Assembly (NCBI RefSeq): GCF_019279795.1
Contig: NC_056733.1
Location: 1,115,338,682 to 1,115,402,681, forward strand
Direction of reading: 5' to 3'
Length of the DNA stretch: 64,000 nucleotides
Source: Protopterus annectens
Lineage: Eukaryota; Chordata; Ceratodontiformes; Protopteridae
Position numbers and translations under genes: made by a program
Notes under the pieces: generated by a model
The model's input: only the letters and a program-made list of their open reading frames with translations
The model's database searches: none
Told to the model about the DNA's origin: nothing
Shown: positions 11,391 through 21,735 of the stretch, one piece after another
Layout of the letters: the number at the start of each line of letters is the position of its first letter
Position numbering within the stretch: position 1 is the stretch's first letter

Positions 11391-12126
11391 CGTAAACTCT
11401 GCTCCAGCAAATGGAGAAGATTTGCTTAGTGGAACTACGAGAATAACATTGATCCATTTTCAGCCCCTTTACATAGTATTCTTGAATTCTTAGCCATACT
11501 TTTTAAAGATGGAGCGAGCTCTTCCACAGTGAAGGTCCAGCTAGCACCGATCTCAAATTTTCACACAGGATTTGAAGGTGTTTCTGTTGCCTCCAGTAGA
11601 CTATGTAAAACCTTTTTGCAAGGTACTCTTCATCTAAGACCTCCTTTTTGAGATCCTACTCCCTCAAGGGCTCTTCATCTAGTCTTGTAATATCTGACTC
11701 AAGCTCCCTTTGACCCAGCAGCTAAATTTGAACTAAAATATCTCTCTTGGAAAAGTTTTTTTCTAGTAGCCATTACGTCTGCCAGAATTTGAGGTACAGG
11801 CCTTGTCTTCTAAACTGCCTTATTTGATCTTTCACAAAGACAGAGTCACCTAAAGAGAACTAATGCTTCCTTTCTCTCTAAAGTGGTTTCAGAGTCTAAT
11901 ATTAATTAATTCATCAATGTGATGGTATTTTTTCCCAGAATTTTAGCAAAGGTGAATACGTGTTGCATTTATTGACTGCCCACAGGCAATTACATTTTTA
12001 CCTGCACAGAACACAAAGTATCAGGAATATTGAACAGTTATTTGTCAACTTTTCTGATATAAAGCTAGGAAAACCTGTTGCCAAAATGACTCTTTCCAGA
12101 TGGCTTACAAATTGTATTTCTTACAT

Positions 12127-13719
12127 ACAGTGGATATACAAAGTGTACACACCCCTTTTAAAATGCCAGGTTTTTGTGATTTAAAAAATCAGACCACAAT
12201 AAATTGTTTCAAAACTTTTCCCACCTTTAATGTGACCTATAACCTGTACAATTCAATTGAAAAACAAACAAATCTGCTGGGGGGAAAATATAAAAACTAA
12301 AAAACATACAATAAGCTGGTTGCATAAGTGTGCACACTCTTAAACTAATACATTGTTGAAGCACCTTTTGATTTAATTACAGCATTCAGTCTTCTTGGGT
12401 AGGAGTCTATCAGCATGGCACATCTTGACTTGGCAATATTTACCCACTCTTCCTTGCAAAAACGCTCCAAATCTGTCAGATTGCGAGGGCATCTCTTGTG
12501 CACAGCCCTCTTCATGTCACCCCACAGATTTTCTATTGGATTTAGGTCTGGGCTCTCCCTGGGTCATTCCAAAACTTTAATTTTCTTCTGATGAAGCCAT
12601 TCTTTTGTTGATTTGGATGCATGCTTGTGGTCATTGTTGTGTTGAAAGGTGAAATTCCTCTTAATCTTCAGCTTTCTAGCAGACGCCTGAAGCTTCTGGG
12701 CCAAAAGTGACTGGTATTTGGAATTGTTCATAATTCCCTCCACCTTGACTAAAGCCCCAGTTCCAGCTGAAGAAAAGCAACCCCAAAGCATGATGCTGCC
12801 ACCACCATGCTTCACCATGGGGATGGTGTTCTTTTGGGCGAAACATACCTTTTGGAATTGTGGCCAAATGTTCAACCTTGGTTTCATCAGACCATAACAC
12901 ATTTTCCCACATGCTTTTGGGAGACTTTATGTATTGTTTTGTAAATTTTAGCCGGGCTTGGATGTCTTATTCTGTAAGAAAAGGCTTCAACTTGCAACCC
13001 TACCCCATAGTCCAGTCATATGGAGAATATGGGAGATTGTTGTCACATGTAGTACACAACCAGTACTTGCCAGAAATTCCTGCAGCTCCTTCAGTGTTGC
13101 TGTATGTCTCTTGGCAGACTCCCTGAACAGTGTTTGTCTTGTCTTTTCATCAATTTTGGAGGGGTGTCCAGTTCTTTGCAATGTCACTGTTGTCCCATAT
13201 TTTTTTCAATTTTTGACGACTGTCTTCACTGTGTTCCATGGTATATTCAATGCTGTGGAAATTTTTTTGTACCCTTCTCCTAACCGATACCTTTCAACAA
13301 TGAGATGCCTTTGATGCTTTGTAAGCTCTTTGCGAACCATGGCTTTTGCTGTAGCAGGCAACTGAGTACATTTCAGGAAAATCTTACTAGGACAGCTGAA
13401 CTTTATTTGGGGTTAATCAGAGTCTCTCTAATTGATGGCAGGTATGTACCCAAGAAGACTGAATGCTGTAATTACATCAAAAGGTGCTTCAACAAATTAT
13501 TAGTTTAAGGGTGTGCACACTTATGCAACCAGCTTATTGTATGATTTTTATTTTTTATATTTTTCTCCTAACAGATTTGTTTGTTTTTCAGTTGAGTTGT
13601 ACAGGTTATAGGTCACATTAAAGGTGGGAAAAGATTTGAAATGATTTATTGTGGTCTCATTTTGTTATATCACAAAAACCTGGCCTTTTAACAGGGTGTG
13701 TGTACACTTTTTATATACA
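12127..13719 (-). mobile_element. Tc1/mariner-type DNA transposon
   Basis: Terminal inverted repeats of about 70 bp: left at 12127-12200 (CAGTGGATATACAAAGTG then TACACACCCC) and right at about 13645-13719 as its reverse complement, with scattered differences. The termini start next to TA. Between them lies a Tc1-type transposase on the minus strand. It interrupts the DIRS-A tyrosine recombinase. Confidence 0.9.
12345..13340 (-). pseudogene. Tc1-like transposase with stops
   Basis: About 330 codons read from ATG at 13340 (MVRKELTKHQRHLIVERY) to a stop at 12345-12347, the usual Tc1 length. Seen: an N-terminal helix-turn-helix region (KKISTALNIPWNTVK; later RTGHPSKIDEKTR), VLWSDETKVE with the first catalytic Asp, KHGGGSIMLWGCFSS, FQHNNDHKHASK where the family has QDND so the second catalytic Asp appears to be Asn, and SPDLNPIENLW with the catalytic Glu (DD34E spacing). 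In-frame stops lie after TVKTVVKN, after LWGRVAS, in the following segment, and in place of Trp before PRESPD. There is at least one frameshift. In life it would cut and paste the element by binding the terminal repeats. Confidence 0.88.
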
Positions 13720-13971
13720 AAGTATATAACAAATTGGGTATTACTTTATCAAAACCATTACAAGCTCATTCCACTAGAGCCATGGCTATGTCATCAGTCT
13801 TCCAGTCTAGAGCTTCTGTGGATGACATTTGTGCAGCAGGTACTTGGGCTACTGCCCACATATTTGTTACTCATTACAAATTGGGTATGGTCTCCAGGGG
13901 TAGAGCTTCATTTGGTTCAGTGGTGCCCAGGAATATCCTTCCTTGAGTCTACCCGGTGGCTGGGGACTCTG

Positions 13972-14072
13972 TCCCATAAGTTGAGGACAGAATGAAAATT
14001 AACAGCATCAGATAAAGAAGTTATGTACTCACCATAACGTTCCATCTGTGTTGTCTGTTTTGATTCTTTCTC
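13972..14072 (+). repeat. DIRS-A internal complementary region
   Basis: The first half (about 13972-14013) is the reverse complement of the left outer end at 3767-3807. The second half (about 14018-14072) is the reverse complement of the right outer end at about 14335-14388. In DIRS elements this region bridges the two termini while the circular intermediate is completed. Confidence 0.85.
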
Positions 14073-14211
14073 AATTCCCCTCCCACCAACCCCATGCCCT
14101 GTAGTCTTCTGAAAGATCGAGTGTTTTTCTAATTATGCCGCTTCCTTGGAACATGGCTCCAGATATAGTTTTCTGTGTCTGTATTTCAGTGCTTCTTTCT
14201 GCTGATATTAG

Positions 14212-14388
14212 CAAACAAGATCTGAGGTACTTGGGATTGGTGCATTGCGGGTAAGCTCAAGAGTTTTCTGGTTGCCACAGACTTTTGCAATGGCCGAGTT
14301 GGATCTGAGGATTCGGATCCAAACCCATAAGCTGAGGAAGAATGAAAATTGACAACACAAATGGAACATTATGGTGAGCACATACCTT
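14212..14388 (+). repeat. DIRS-A right inverted terminal repeat
   Basis: Complementary to 3767-3900. It extends further outward than the left repeat by a block ending ATGGAACATTATGGTGAGC, which pairs only with the internal complementary region. Such an extension of the right repeat is known from DIRS elements. Confidence 0.8.
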
Positions 14389-14636
14389 TTTTAAAATGTA
14401 CTTTTCTGTTTAAGAAAGTTGTTTTTAATCTAGGAGTTTGTGTTTAATAGGCTGTCATGAGTCTTAACTGTACTTTTAAACAAGAGCTCACTTTTTTCTT
14501 GTCAGTTTAAAAGTAGTTGAAAAAATTTTTTACTGTGGAGAAATTGTGTTTATTTAACTTTCTGGAGTTGGCAAAGTGTATTAAAGTGTTTTTACCATCT
14601 TTTTGTGTGGAAGGAGTGAGTAAGTTTTAACTTAAA
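14389..14636. other. Spacer between DIRS-A and DIRS-B
   Basis: AT-rich, no coding sequence or known repeat recognised. It may be part of the older element into which B inserted. Confidence 0.4.
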
Positions 14637-14796
14637 ATGTTAAGTTGTCTATCTCGCCTTCATTCTTGCTGGATGGGTTCGGAGCCGACCTCGGCTCCGA
14701 CTCGGCCACTCTAAAAGCTCGAGAGTTGGTTCCACCGGCTCGAGGCTCCCCTTATATCCCACAATGCTAGGCGAGAGTTACCTCAGATCTCGTTTG
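14637..14796 (+). repeat. DIRS-B left inverted terminal repeat
   Basis: Reverse complement of 20624-20783 with few differences, including CTCGAGAGTTGGTTCCACCG and the GGAGCCGACCTCGGCTCCGA block. The outer 45 bases also pair with 20317-20360. Confidence 0.92.
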
Positions 14797-15127
14797 CCGC
14801 TACAGCTTCGAGGTTGGTTTTTCTACCGGTTCTTGGTGAGTACTATTTCTTGTTGAAATTAGTCTTTAAAAACCCCTTTAGTTTAATATATTTACTTAGT
14901 TTAGTGTAGTTTAGAAAACTTTTTATCCCCTTCCAAAAAAATTTCCGTTTTTTTCCCACAAGAACCTTAGGTTCTTCCCTTGGGCCTATAGGCCTTTCCT
15001 TCCCTAGTGGAGTGTGTGTACATTATTTTATTTTTAAAATTCTAGTGCTGCTTTTATTATAATTTAATTTGACAGGGTGTAACTAGTGTGTTTGTGTGCG
15101 TGTTTGTGTACACCTGTTCAAATAAAA

Positions 15128-17363
15128 ATGTCTAAAGAAGCAAAGGTCTCCGGATTCAAGAAGTGTGATGCGTGCTGTCAGAAAATGTCTCTGACAGACG
15201 CTCACACTTCTTGTGTCTATTGTCTGGGGCCTTTGCACCTGCAGGACTCCTGTGCTGTGTGCCATGGCTTCAGCCCCAGGGTCCTGCAGGAAAGAAAGAA
15301 TAAATTGATTCTTAGAGGCTTACTCAAGCCAGAGGATTCCCTGTCTGTTTCAACAGGGAAGCCCTCTAAGGCATCTAGGTCTTGACTCCGGCTACTGAGC
15401 CGAGACCTAAGGTTTCTCAACCTTTGCCTTCATCGGCTCCGGCTGGAGCCGATAAGTCTCAGTCCACAGTTTCTGTGGCCCCCTCGGCTCCGGCCGGAGC
15501 CGAGGTAGTAGAAGTTCCGGTTCGGCTCCGACCAGACCTTCGGAGCCGACAACTAGGAAGAGGTCCAGGTCACCATCTCTTGGCTCCGTTCATTCGGCTC
15601 CAGGATCTCCCCTGCTGTCTGAATGGAGCCAAAGATCTCACTCCTCTAGGTCATCGAGGCTGTCGGATCATGACCTTCAGAGGGTAGTGAGTCGACTACT
15701 TAAGTCCGAGGCACTGGCCCAGATGCTTCAGAGCCCGACTCATCAGTCGATGCCTGCCCCGGTCCATCAACATATTCCTCCTTCGACTCTCTTGAGCTCG
15801 GAGCCGGGTCGTGTCGGAACCGAGACTGTGATTGCGTCGGAGCCGATACAATTGTCTTCGGCTCCGTCGTCGGCTCCGTTTTCTTCCTTGGAAGAATCTC
15901 GGCGCCGGACTTCCCTCGTCGGCTCCGAGGGGGTGAGTGGCATCTCTCCCTCTCGGTGCTTCGGCGCTGGTGAGTTCGGCTCCGACATCGGCCTCGGAGC
16001 CATCACTGTCGGTGCCGAGGGGGGTTCTTAGCTTCTCGGAGCGGGGACCTCTGGCTCTGCCTGACAGGGGTGCATTCGAGGTCATGCGGAGTGTGTTAGA
16101 GCCTGGCTCTACTCCACAGTCGGCTCCGTCCGCCCCTCCCTCTATGGTGCCTCAGGCTAAGTCGACTCACTCCCTCATCCCGGACCGCAGAGAGCCAGCT
16201 CCTCAGGAGCCCCCTGTGGGGATTTCATCCTCTTCCGAGGCCTCTCCTGATTTGGCAGAAGGGCCCCCTCGGAAGAGGAAGTGTAAGAGGAAACACATTG
16301 ACTCACCTGAGTCCATCACGTCAGACACAGATTTGGATGATTCTGAGGGTTCCCCCCGTTCCCCTTCTGAAGATGTCTCATTTGCAGACATTCTGGAGAT
16401 CCTGAAACAGAGGGGAAATTGGCCAGCCCTCAACCCTTCGGAGGACGAATCTGTGTATCTTGAGGCGTTTGGCTCTCGTCCTTCCACCTCCTGGGTGTCC
16501 GCCCCGGTTGACCCCCTCATGCAGGTGGTTACTAAGAAGGCATGGACGGCTCCTGATTCAGTGGACCCCACTCCCAGGAGACCCTCTAAGTTCATAACAG
16601 CTCCAGCAGACAAACAATTTTTAACAAAAGGAGTTTCTGTGGATGCTATGGTGGTAGCTGCTGCCACTAAGAAGGAGCTAGCTGATCCTTCAGTACCTGT
16701 CCATCCACCTAACAAGGAATCTAGGTCCATGGATAGGTGCAGGCGGATGTTCTCGTCAGCGACATTTACCATGCGTTAAGCTGAACTACCTGTGCCATTT
16801 TACTCGTCTTCAAAGGGACTTGATCAAGGAAGCGAGTGAAATGTTAAAGGATCCTACAGCTGCGGGTTTCCAAGATAAGATGAACACGCAGCTGGCTACC
16901 CTTAATTCCATAACCAACTCCTCCATGCGCCTTCTTTCTTACGCGGCTGATGGAGCGAGCAGAGCCGCAGGGACAGGTGTGGCCTTACGTAGGCATGCCT
17001 GGATGCGGCTATGCAATTTTGGACCCCTTCAAGACGTCTTTCACGAACTCCCCTTTTGATGGATCATCTCTCTTTGGTCCTCAAGTGAAAGAAACCTTGA
17101 CTAGGTGCGAGACTGATGGCAAGACCCTTTCTGCCGTCGGAGTCCGTTTTTCTACTCCTTCCAGGCCTTACCCCAAAGGCCAGAAAGGTGGAAAGATGTG
17201 GTTCCGTAAACAATCTCAAGGGACTTCGCCTGACGTACAGAGTCGTTTTCCCACCAGAGGCAGAGGTGGGAATAACAATGGTAGACGTCGCCCTAGGGGC
17301 AGGGGGTCCGCAGAACCAGGGCAATCGGGAAGCCTTCCTGACAAACCCTTTCAGCATCCCTGA
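15128..17363 (+). pseudogene. DIRS-B Gag-like ORF1, several frameshifts
   Basis: Starts at ATG 15128 (MSKEAKVSGFKKCDAC), chosen because the Cys/His block follows at once and aligns with the starts in C and E. The N-terminal motif is CDAC...TDAHTSCVYCLGPLH....CAVC, a likely zinc-binding fold. The middle is Ser/Ala/Pro-rich, built from repeated GGCTCCG codons. Then come KRKHIDSPESITSDTDLDD, SPSEDVSFADILEILKQRG (about 16361-16418), SMDRCRRMFSSATFTMR, RAAGTGVALRRHAW (about 16968-17005) and DGSSLFGPQVKETLTRC. The C-terminus is Gly/Arg-rich (RGRGGNNNGRRRPRGRG), nucleocapsid-like, ending at 17363. Frame breaks near 15383, 15490-15690, 15930, 16780 and 16950. ORF2 opens before it ends. Confidence 0.82.
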
Positions 17364-19262
17364 GGTGTTGCCCGACTGCCCATCTTCGGAGGCAGTCGGG
17401 GGAAGATTGTCACTGTACCCAGAAGCCTGGCTATCCCTGACTCAAGACAAATGGGTACAGTCCATCATTTCCGAAGGCTATTCTATCCCCTTTCTTTGCT
17501 TTCCAAATCAGTCAAAAAAATCCCTTCCAGATGTTCCACCCGCTCAAAGGGATCTAGCAGTTTTGGAAATTTCAAAACTGCTTGCAAAAAGAGCAATTCA
17601 GCCAGTTCCAGCAGACCAGCAAGGATCCGGAATCTACTCAAGGTTCTTTTTAGTTCCAAAGAAAACAGGGGACTGGAGACCAATTTTGGATCTCAGTGTC
17701 TTGAACAAATCAGTCAAGAAAACAAGATTTCGGATGGTCACGCTGCAATCCATCCTTCCCCTTTGGGCAAAGGAAACTGGATGTGCTCTATAGACCTTCG
17801 GGATGCGTACTATCACATAAAGATGAACAGACGCTCCAGAAGATTCCTCCGCTTCAGGCTGGGAACCAGTCATTTTCAGTTCAGGGCCCTGCCCTTTGGT
17901 CTCACCACTGCCCCGGTGTTTACCAAATGCATGGCAGTGGTAGCTTCTCACCTGAGATGACAAGGATTCCAGGTGTTTCCATATTTGGACGACTGGCTCC
18001 TCACAGCTCCCACCAAGCATCTTCTTCTGATGGCCAGAGATTACACTTTTCGCGTTTGTCAAAAGCTGGGTATTTCAATAAATTGCGAAAAGTCTGTTTT
18101 GTCGCCTTGTCGTACTATTACCTACATAGGCGCAAATCTAGATACAATAAACATGTCTGCAAGGCTAACACATCAGAGAATATCAGACATTCACAAATTG
18201 GTATCACTCCTTCTCAACAACAACAGAATCAAAGCCAGGTTAGTTCTAAAGGTGTTGGGAATTATGGCAGCGGCCATACCTCTGCTTCCATTAGCCAGAT
18301 ACCACATGCGGATCCTTCAGTGGATGCTTTTTACTCAATGGTCATACCAGGAACTTCCAATGTCTCACACCATTGTGATCACGCAAGCGTGCAAAAAGCA
18401 TCTCATGTGGTGGATGTCTTCCCCCCAGCTCCTGTGCGGAAGACCCTTTGTTCCTCCTCGTCCGGATGCTACTCTGACAAGGGATGCCTCCCTGATCGGG
18501 TGGGGGCATTATCAGGGCAGGACAGTCCAGGGCACATGGCAACCAAACGAATGCCACTTGCACATAAATGTTCTGGAGATGAGAGCAGTGCTTTTAGCGT
18601 TGCAAGCCCTTCAAGACTCTCTTCCCTTGGGAACAATTGCAATCCAGACAGACAATATGTCTGTAGTGTGGTACATCAACAAACAAGGCGGAACCAGATC
18701 ATACCCCCTGTGTCGAGAAGCACTCAGACTGTGGCAATGGGCGATTTCTTCTCAGCGGTTTCTGATAGCAACGCACATCCCCGGGAAGTCCAATCATATT
18801 GTGGACAAGTTGAGCAGAGCTATACTCATGCCTCACGAGTGGTCTCTGAAAGACTCTGTAGTGAGAGAAATTTTTCTCAAGTGGGGTCAGCCTTGCTGCG
18901 ATCTTTTTGCTACTCCCCAAAACAACAAGTGCAGAGAATATTTCACTCTATTCCCTTTACCAGGCCAACCCAGCAGAGACGCTCTAGTCCAAGTTTGGCC
19001 CCGGGGACTTCTGTATGCATTTCCTCCTTTCCCACTGATCTCTCAAGTAATACAGAAAGCTATCGCTCAGAAGGCCTCATTGATCCTCATTGCTCCTTAC
19101 TGGCCTCGACAATTGTGGTTCCCCTTTCTACATCGTTTTCTCTTGGAGCGACCGTGGAATCTGGACCTAGTTCCAGATCTTTTGATCCATCAGTCGGGTC
19201 AGTTTCATCGCTCCCTCCCCTCTCTGAACCTCACTGCTTGGTTCCTCCAGTTCCAACCTTAG
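17116..19262 (+). pseudogene. DIRS-B RT-RNase H-methyltransferase ORF2, one frameshift and one stop
   Basis: Overlaps the end of gag in another frame; the true start is unclear and the conserved part begins about 17370 (SSEAVGGRLSLYPEAW). RT: IYSRFFLVPKKTGDWRPILDLSVLN (17630-17705), SIDLRDAYYHIKM with the first catalytic Asp, LPFGLTTAPVFTK (one codon short of the usual form), and FPYLDDWLL with two Asp (about 17973). RNase H: TRDASLIGWG, HINVLEMRAVLLAL, IQTDNMSVVWYINKQGG, HIVDKLSR. Methyltransferase-like: CCDLFATPQNNKC...LLYAFPPFPLI...LIAPYWPRQLWFP. It ends LTAWFLQFQP at 19262. A frameshift near 17785 and a TGA at 17958 are the only breaks seen. Product role: cDNA synthesis and RNA removal. 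Confidence 0.9.
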
Positions 19263-20286
19263 CCAGGCTTCCTCAATTATCTCACTCTGTTATAGATATA
19301 TTGATAGCTTCCCATAAATCTTCCACTCGAAAGATTTATTTGAGTAAGTGGAAACGCTTCTCATATTGGGCTCAAGGAAAGGACATAGATCCTTTCACCG
19401 CTTCCATCCAACTAGTCCTTGATTTTCTAGCTGAACTCTTCCATGCAGGTTCATCTCCTCTACACTTAAAGTTCAATTGGCAGCTATTTCTAACTTTCAT
19501 GTGGGTATTTCTGAATCTGCCCTAATGTCCCACAAACTCTGCAAAGCCTTTTTGAAAGGAGTTTTTCTTCTCAGACCTCCTATAAGAAATCCTCCTTCTC
19601 CTTGGGACCTAAATTTAGTTCTTGCTTCTTTGATTCTTCCCCTTCGAACCTGCAGCTTCCTGTTCTTTAAAATTATTATCATGGAAAACTCTTTTCTGGT
19701 AGCTATTACATCAGCTAGAAGAGTTTCAGAGCTTCAAGCACTCAGCTGTCGTCCTCCTTATCTTTTGTTTCATAAGGACAGAGTATCCTTACGAACTAAC
19801 CCGTCCTTTTTGCCTAAAGTGGTCTCGACATCAAATCTGAATCAATCCATTGATCTACCAGTATTTTTTCCAGAATACTCCAATAGGTCTGAACAAAAAT
19901 TACACTGCCTGGATGTTCACCGTCAATTGAGGTACTACTTGGATAGAACTAAACAGTTCAGAAAATCTGATCAACTGTTTGTCTCCTATGCGGAGAGCAG
20001 AAAGGGACTTTCAGTTTCAAAGGTATCATTATCCAGATGGCTAACATCATTGATTTCCCTTGTATATGAGATTAGACATCATAAGCTGCCTGATAAACCT
20101 AAGGCTCATTCCACCAGAGCTTTGGCTACTTCTTTAGCTTTCCAAGACAGACTGCCTATTGACACCATTTGTGCAGCGGCTACTTGGGCTACTCCTCACA
20201 CTTTCATTTCTCATTATAAGTTGGATTTTGCTTCTAGGCATAGAGCTAACTTTGGTTCCACTGTTCTCAGGAGTCTGTTCCGTTAG
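19263..20286 (+). pseudogene. DIRS-B tyrosine recombinase, one frameshift
   Basis: Tyrosine recombinase that would integrate the circular cDNA. N-terminal SAM-like block: SHKSSTRKIYLSKWKRFSYW (about 19310-19370). A one-base shift near 19475 moves the frame. Catalytic domain from 19477: FLVAITSARRVSELQAL (box A Arg), KDRVSLRTNPSFLPKVV, HRQLRYYLDRTKQFRKSDQLFVSY, then KAHSTRALATS (HxxR), AAATWATPHTFISHYKLDF with the nucleophilic Tyr. Ends at 20286. All catalytic positions are retained. The recombinase frame is open far upstream, from 17783, across RT-RNase H, so the intended start may lie inside ORF2. Confidence 0.9.
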
Positions 20287-20316
20287 GCCACGCGGGACAA
20301 GGTGCTAGGGACGCGG

Positions 20317-20421
20317 TCCCATCCAGCAAGAATGAAGGCGAGATAGACAACTTAACATATAGAAGTTATGTTCTTACCATAACGTTCCATGTTAGTTGTC
20401 TTCTTCTCGCCTTCTTCTTGC
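20317..20421 (+). repeat. DIRS-B internal complementary region
   Basis: 20317-20360 is the reverse complement of the left outer end. 20359-20421 is the reverse complement of the right outer end (20750-20810). The joint in the middle predicts the circle junction. It abuts the end of the recombinase. Confidence 0.92.
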
Positions 20422-20623
20422 ATCCCACCCTCCTTCCCCCTGGCCTGGACAGACCTAGAGGAGTTGTGATTGTGACCTCTCTTTCTACCACCTCTTTCTT
20501 AGACATATGCTATTATGCATATTTCCTGGTTCAGGATGTAGGTCACCCTTCTTTCTTCCTGTTATTAGAGGTGGATTCCTTTTTACAGTTATTCTGTTAC
20601 TATTATAAGCTGGGGTTAGCTTA

Positions 20624-20810
20624 CAAACGAGATCTGAGGTAACTCTCGCCTAGCATTGTGGGATATAAGGGGAGCCTCGAGCCGGTGGAACCAACTCTCG
20701 AGCTTTTAGAGTGGCAGTCGGGCCGAGGTCGGCTCCGAACCCATCCAGCAAGAAGAAGGCGAGAAGAAGACAACTAACATGGAACGTTATGGTAAGAACA
20801 TAACTTCTAT
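20624..20810 (+). repeat. DIRS-B right inverted terminal repeat
   Basis: Complementary to 14637-14796, with an additional ~27-base outer extension (CATGGAACGTTATGG then TAAGAACATAAC) absent from the left repeat and matched only in the internal complementary region. Confidence 0.9.
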
Positions 20811-21416
20811 TTTCTACTAGCTTGTGCTGCCTTTTTAATCTAGAGAAGAAGATGAAGGGACAGATGCAGGTTTTTCTCCTCAGATTTCAGATTTCAGATT
20901 CAGACTCTGAGGAAAGCCCAGTGTCTGATTCTCTCTGGTGGGGGGTCTCTTTCTCCGAGACTGTTTCCAGAATGTGCCAGTGGTTTCAGTGGGAAAAGAC
21001 TGAGGTTTCTTAGTCCCTTAGAAAATAATATGAACTGTTAGAGATGGAATTTCCAGGACCTTCAGCCACTCTTCCAGTGTTCTCAGCTTTGTAGGATGTC
21101 TCTCACTGCCTGCAATTTTCCTGACAGCCTGCTGCCCTAAAAAGACAGATAGATTGTGTAAATTCCTTAGTCTTTTGAGTTTACATACACTAATTTCAGA
21201 CCTGACCCAACAGATATAGCTTCAGTTAATCCCACTAACTGATAAACATTAAATTAATTCCAATTCTGCACTTTCTGATAAGGATGGAGAAATTGACAAG
21301 TATGAGTGAAAAGTGTCTTCTTTTGTAAATTTGCTTTTCAAAAATTTTAATTGTAAGGTCCATATGTTAGTTTAGTTAGACTAATTGTGAAAGAATGAAG
21401 AATGTTTTGTCTGCAG
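20811..21416 (+). pseudogene. Decayed DIRS gag fragment (X)
   Basis: Read from about 20875: SDSDSEESPVSDS....SFSETVSRMCQWFQWEKTE. This parallels the acidic Ser-rich and aromatic block of other gags (SPPEDFSFEETLHTLREHF.WES). LPVFSAL.DVSHC follows where others have IPPVLDVVEDVF. Stops are frequent and the match fades after about 21130; the rest is AT-rich with nothing recognisable. It lies between B and D, so it is probably the older element into which one or both inserted, perhaps the same as I at 41629. Confidence 0.5.
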
Positions 21417-21598
21417 ATGTTCTTCGTGTTTCACTGTTGCAGTCATTGCATTTGGATTATCTGCTTGCAGGAAGCCCTCAGTCGGCCTGATTAACAAAGT
21501 CTTGGGTCCTGCATCGGTTGCTGTCCCTTGTTCCATGACGTCAGGTTGTCAGGAGTATAAAACATGCAGCCGACGCCATTACATCAGTCGTTCTTGCT
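21417..21598 (+). repeat. DIRS-D left inverted terminal repeat
   Basis: Starts ATGTTCTTCGTGTTTCACTG. The block CCCTCAGTCGGCCTGATTAA is present in reverse complement in H's right repeat at about 41519-41538. Contains a TATA-like element. Confidence 0.8.
21556..21562 (+). promoter_or_regulatory. TATA-like box in DIRS-D left repeat
   Basis: TATAAAA within GGAGTATAAAACATGCAGC. The related left repeat of K has TATAAAG at the equivalent place, so this is a candidate core promoter of the family. No start site can be seen. Confidence 0.4.
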
Positions 21599-21735
21599 GT
21601 GCGGTGCCCAAAGGAAAATCAGTTCGCAAGTGCCGGTTGGCCGACTCCTGAAATTTTCGTTTTCGAGTTTCAGAACCGAAGTCTTCAACTAAAGCTAAGT
21701 ACCCCATTGGGGAAACATTTTCTTGCTCCGTACCG

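Larger units (their letters stand above)
11375..13946 (+). pseudogene. DIRS-A tyrosine recombinase, split by a Tc1-like insertion
   Basis: Integrase-type tyrosine recombinase of DIRS-A in two parts, 11375-12126 and 13720-13946. The first carries WKSFFLVAITSAR (box A Arg region, about 11745-11790), with frameshifts and an internal stop just after. The second carries AHSTRAMAMSS (HxxR of box B, about 13765) and GTWATAHIFVTHYKLG with the nucleophilic Tyr, ending at 13946. The Tc1-like element lies between the core and box B. The enzyme would integrate circular cDNA; this copy is inactive. Confidence 0.8.
3767..14388 (+). mobile_element. DIRS-A retrotransposon, with three nested insertions
   Basis: Old DIRS element defined by its termini. 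The left inverted terminal repeat (from 3767) and the right one (to 14388) are complementary, and an internal complementary region at 13972-14072 matches both outer ends. Between them come remnants of Gag, RT-RNase H-methyltransferase and tyrosine recombinase. An RTE-like LINE sits between the left repeat and gag, with a CR1-like LINE inside it. A Tc1-like transposon sits in the recombinase. Removing the insertions leaves about 6.3 kb, a normal DIRS length. Confidence 0.85.
14637..20810 (+). mobile_element. DIRS-B retrotransposon, complete layout (6.2 kb)
   Basis: Complete by structure: left terminal repeat 14637-14796, Gag, RT-RNase H-methyltransferase, tyrosine recombinase, internal complementary region 20317-20421 and right terminal repeat 20624-20810. 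It is the same broad family as A and C (shared YINKQG and HSTRA-type blocks, same terminus organisation) but a distinct subfamily with a CpG-rich GGCTCCG motif in gag and the repeats. Relatively few inactivating changes in ORF2 and the recombinase suggest a younger insertion than A. Confidence 0.92.

Noticed and set aside
15696..16772. Minus-strand ORFs (for example 16203-16772, 15696-16085) in DIRS-B
   Set aside because: They are antisense shadows of a Ser/Pro/Glu-rich, GC-rich gag and have no recognisable domain.
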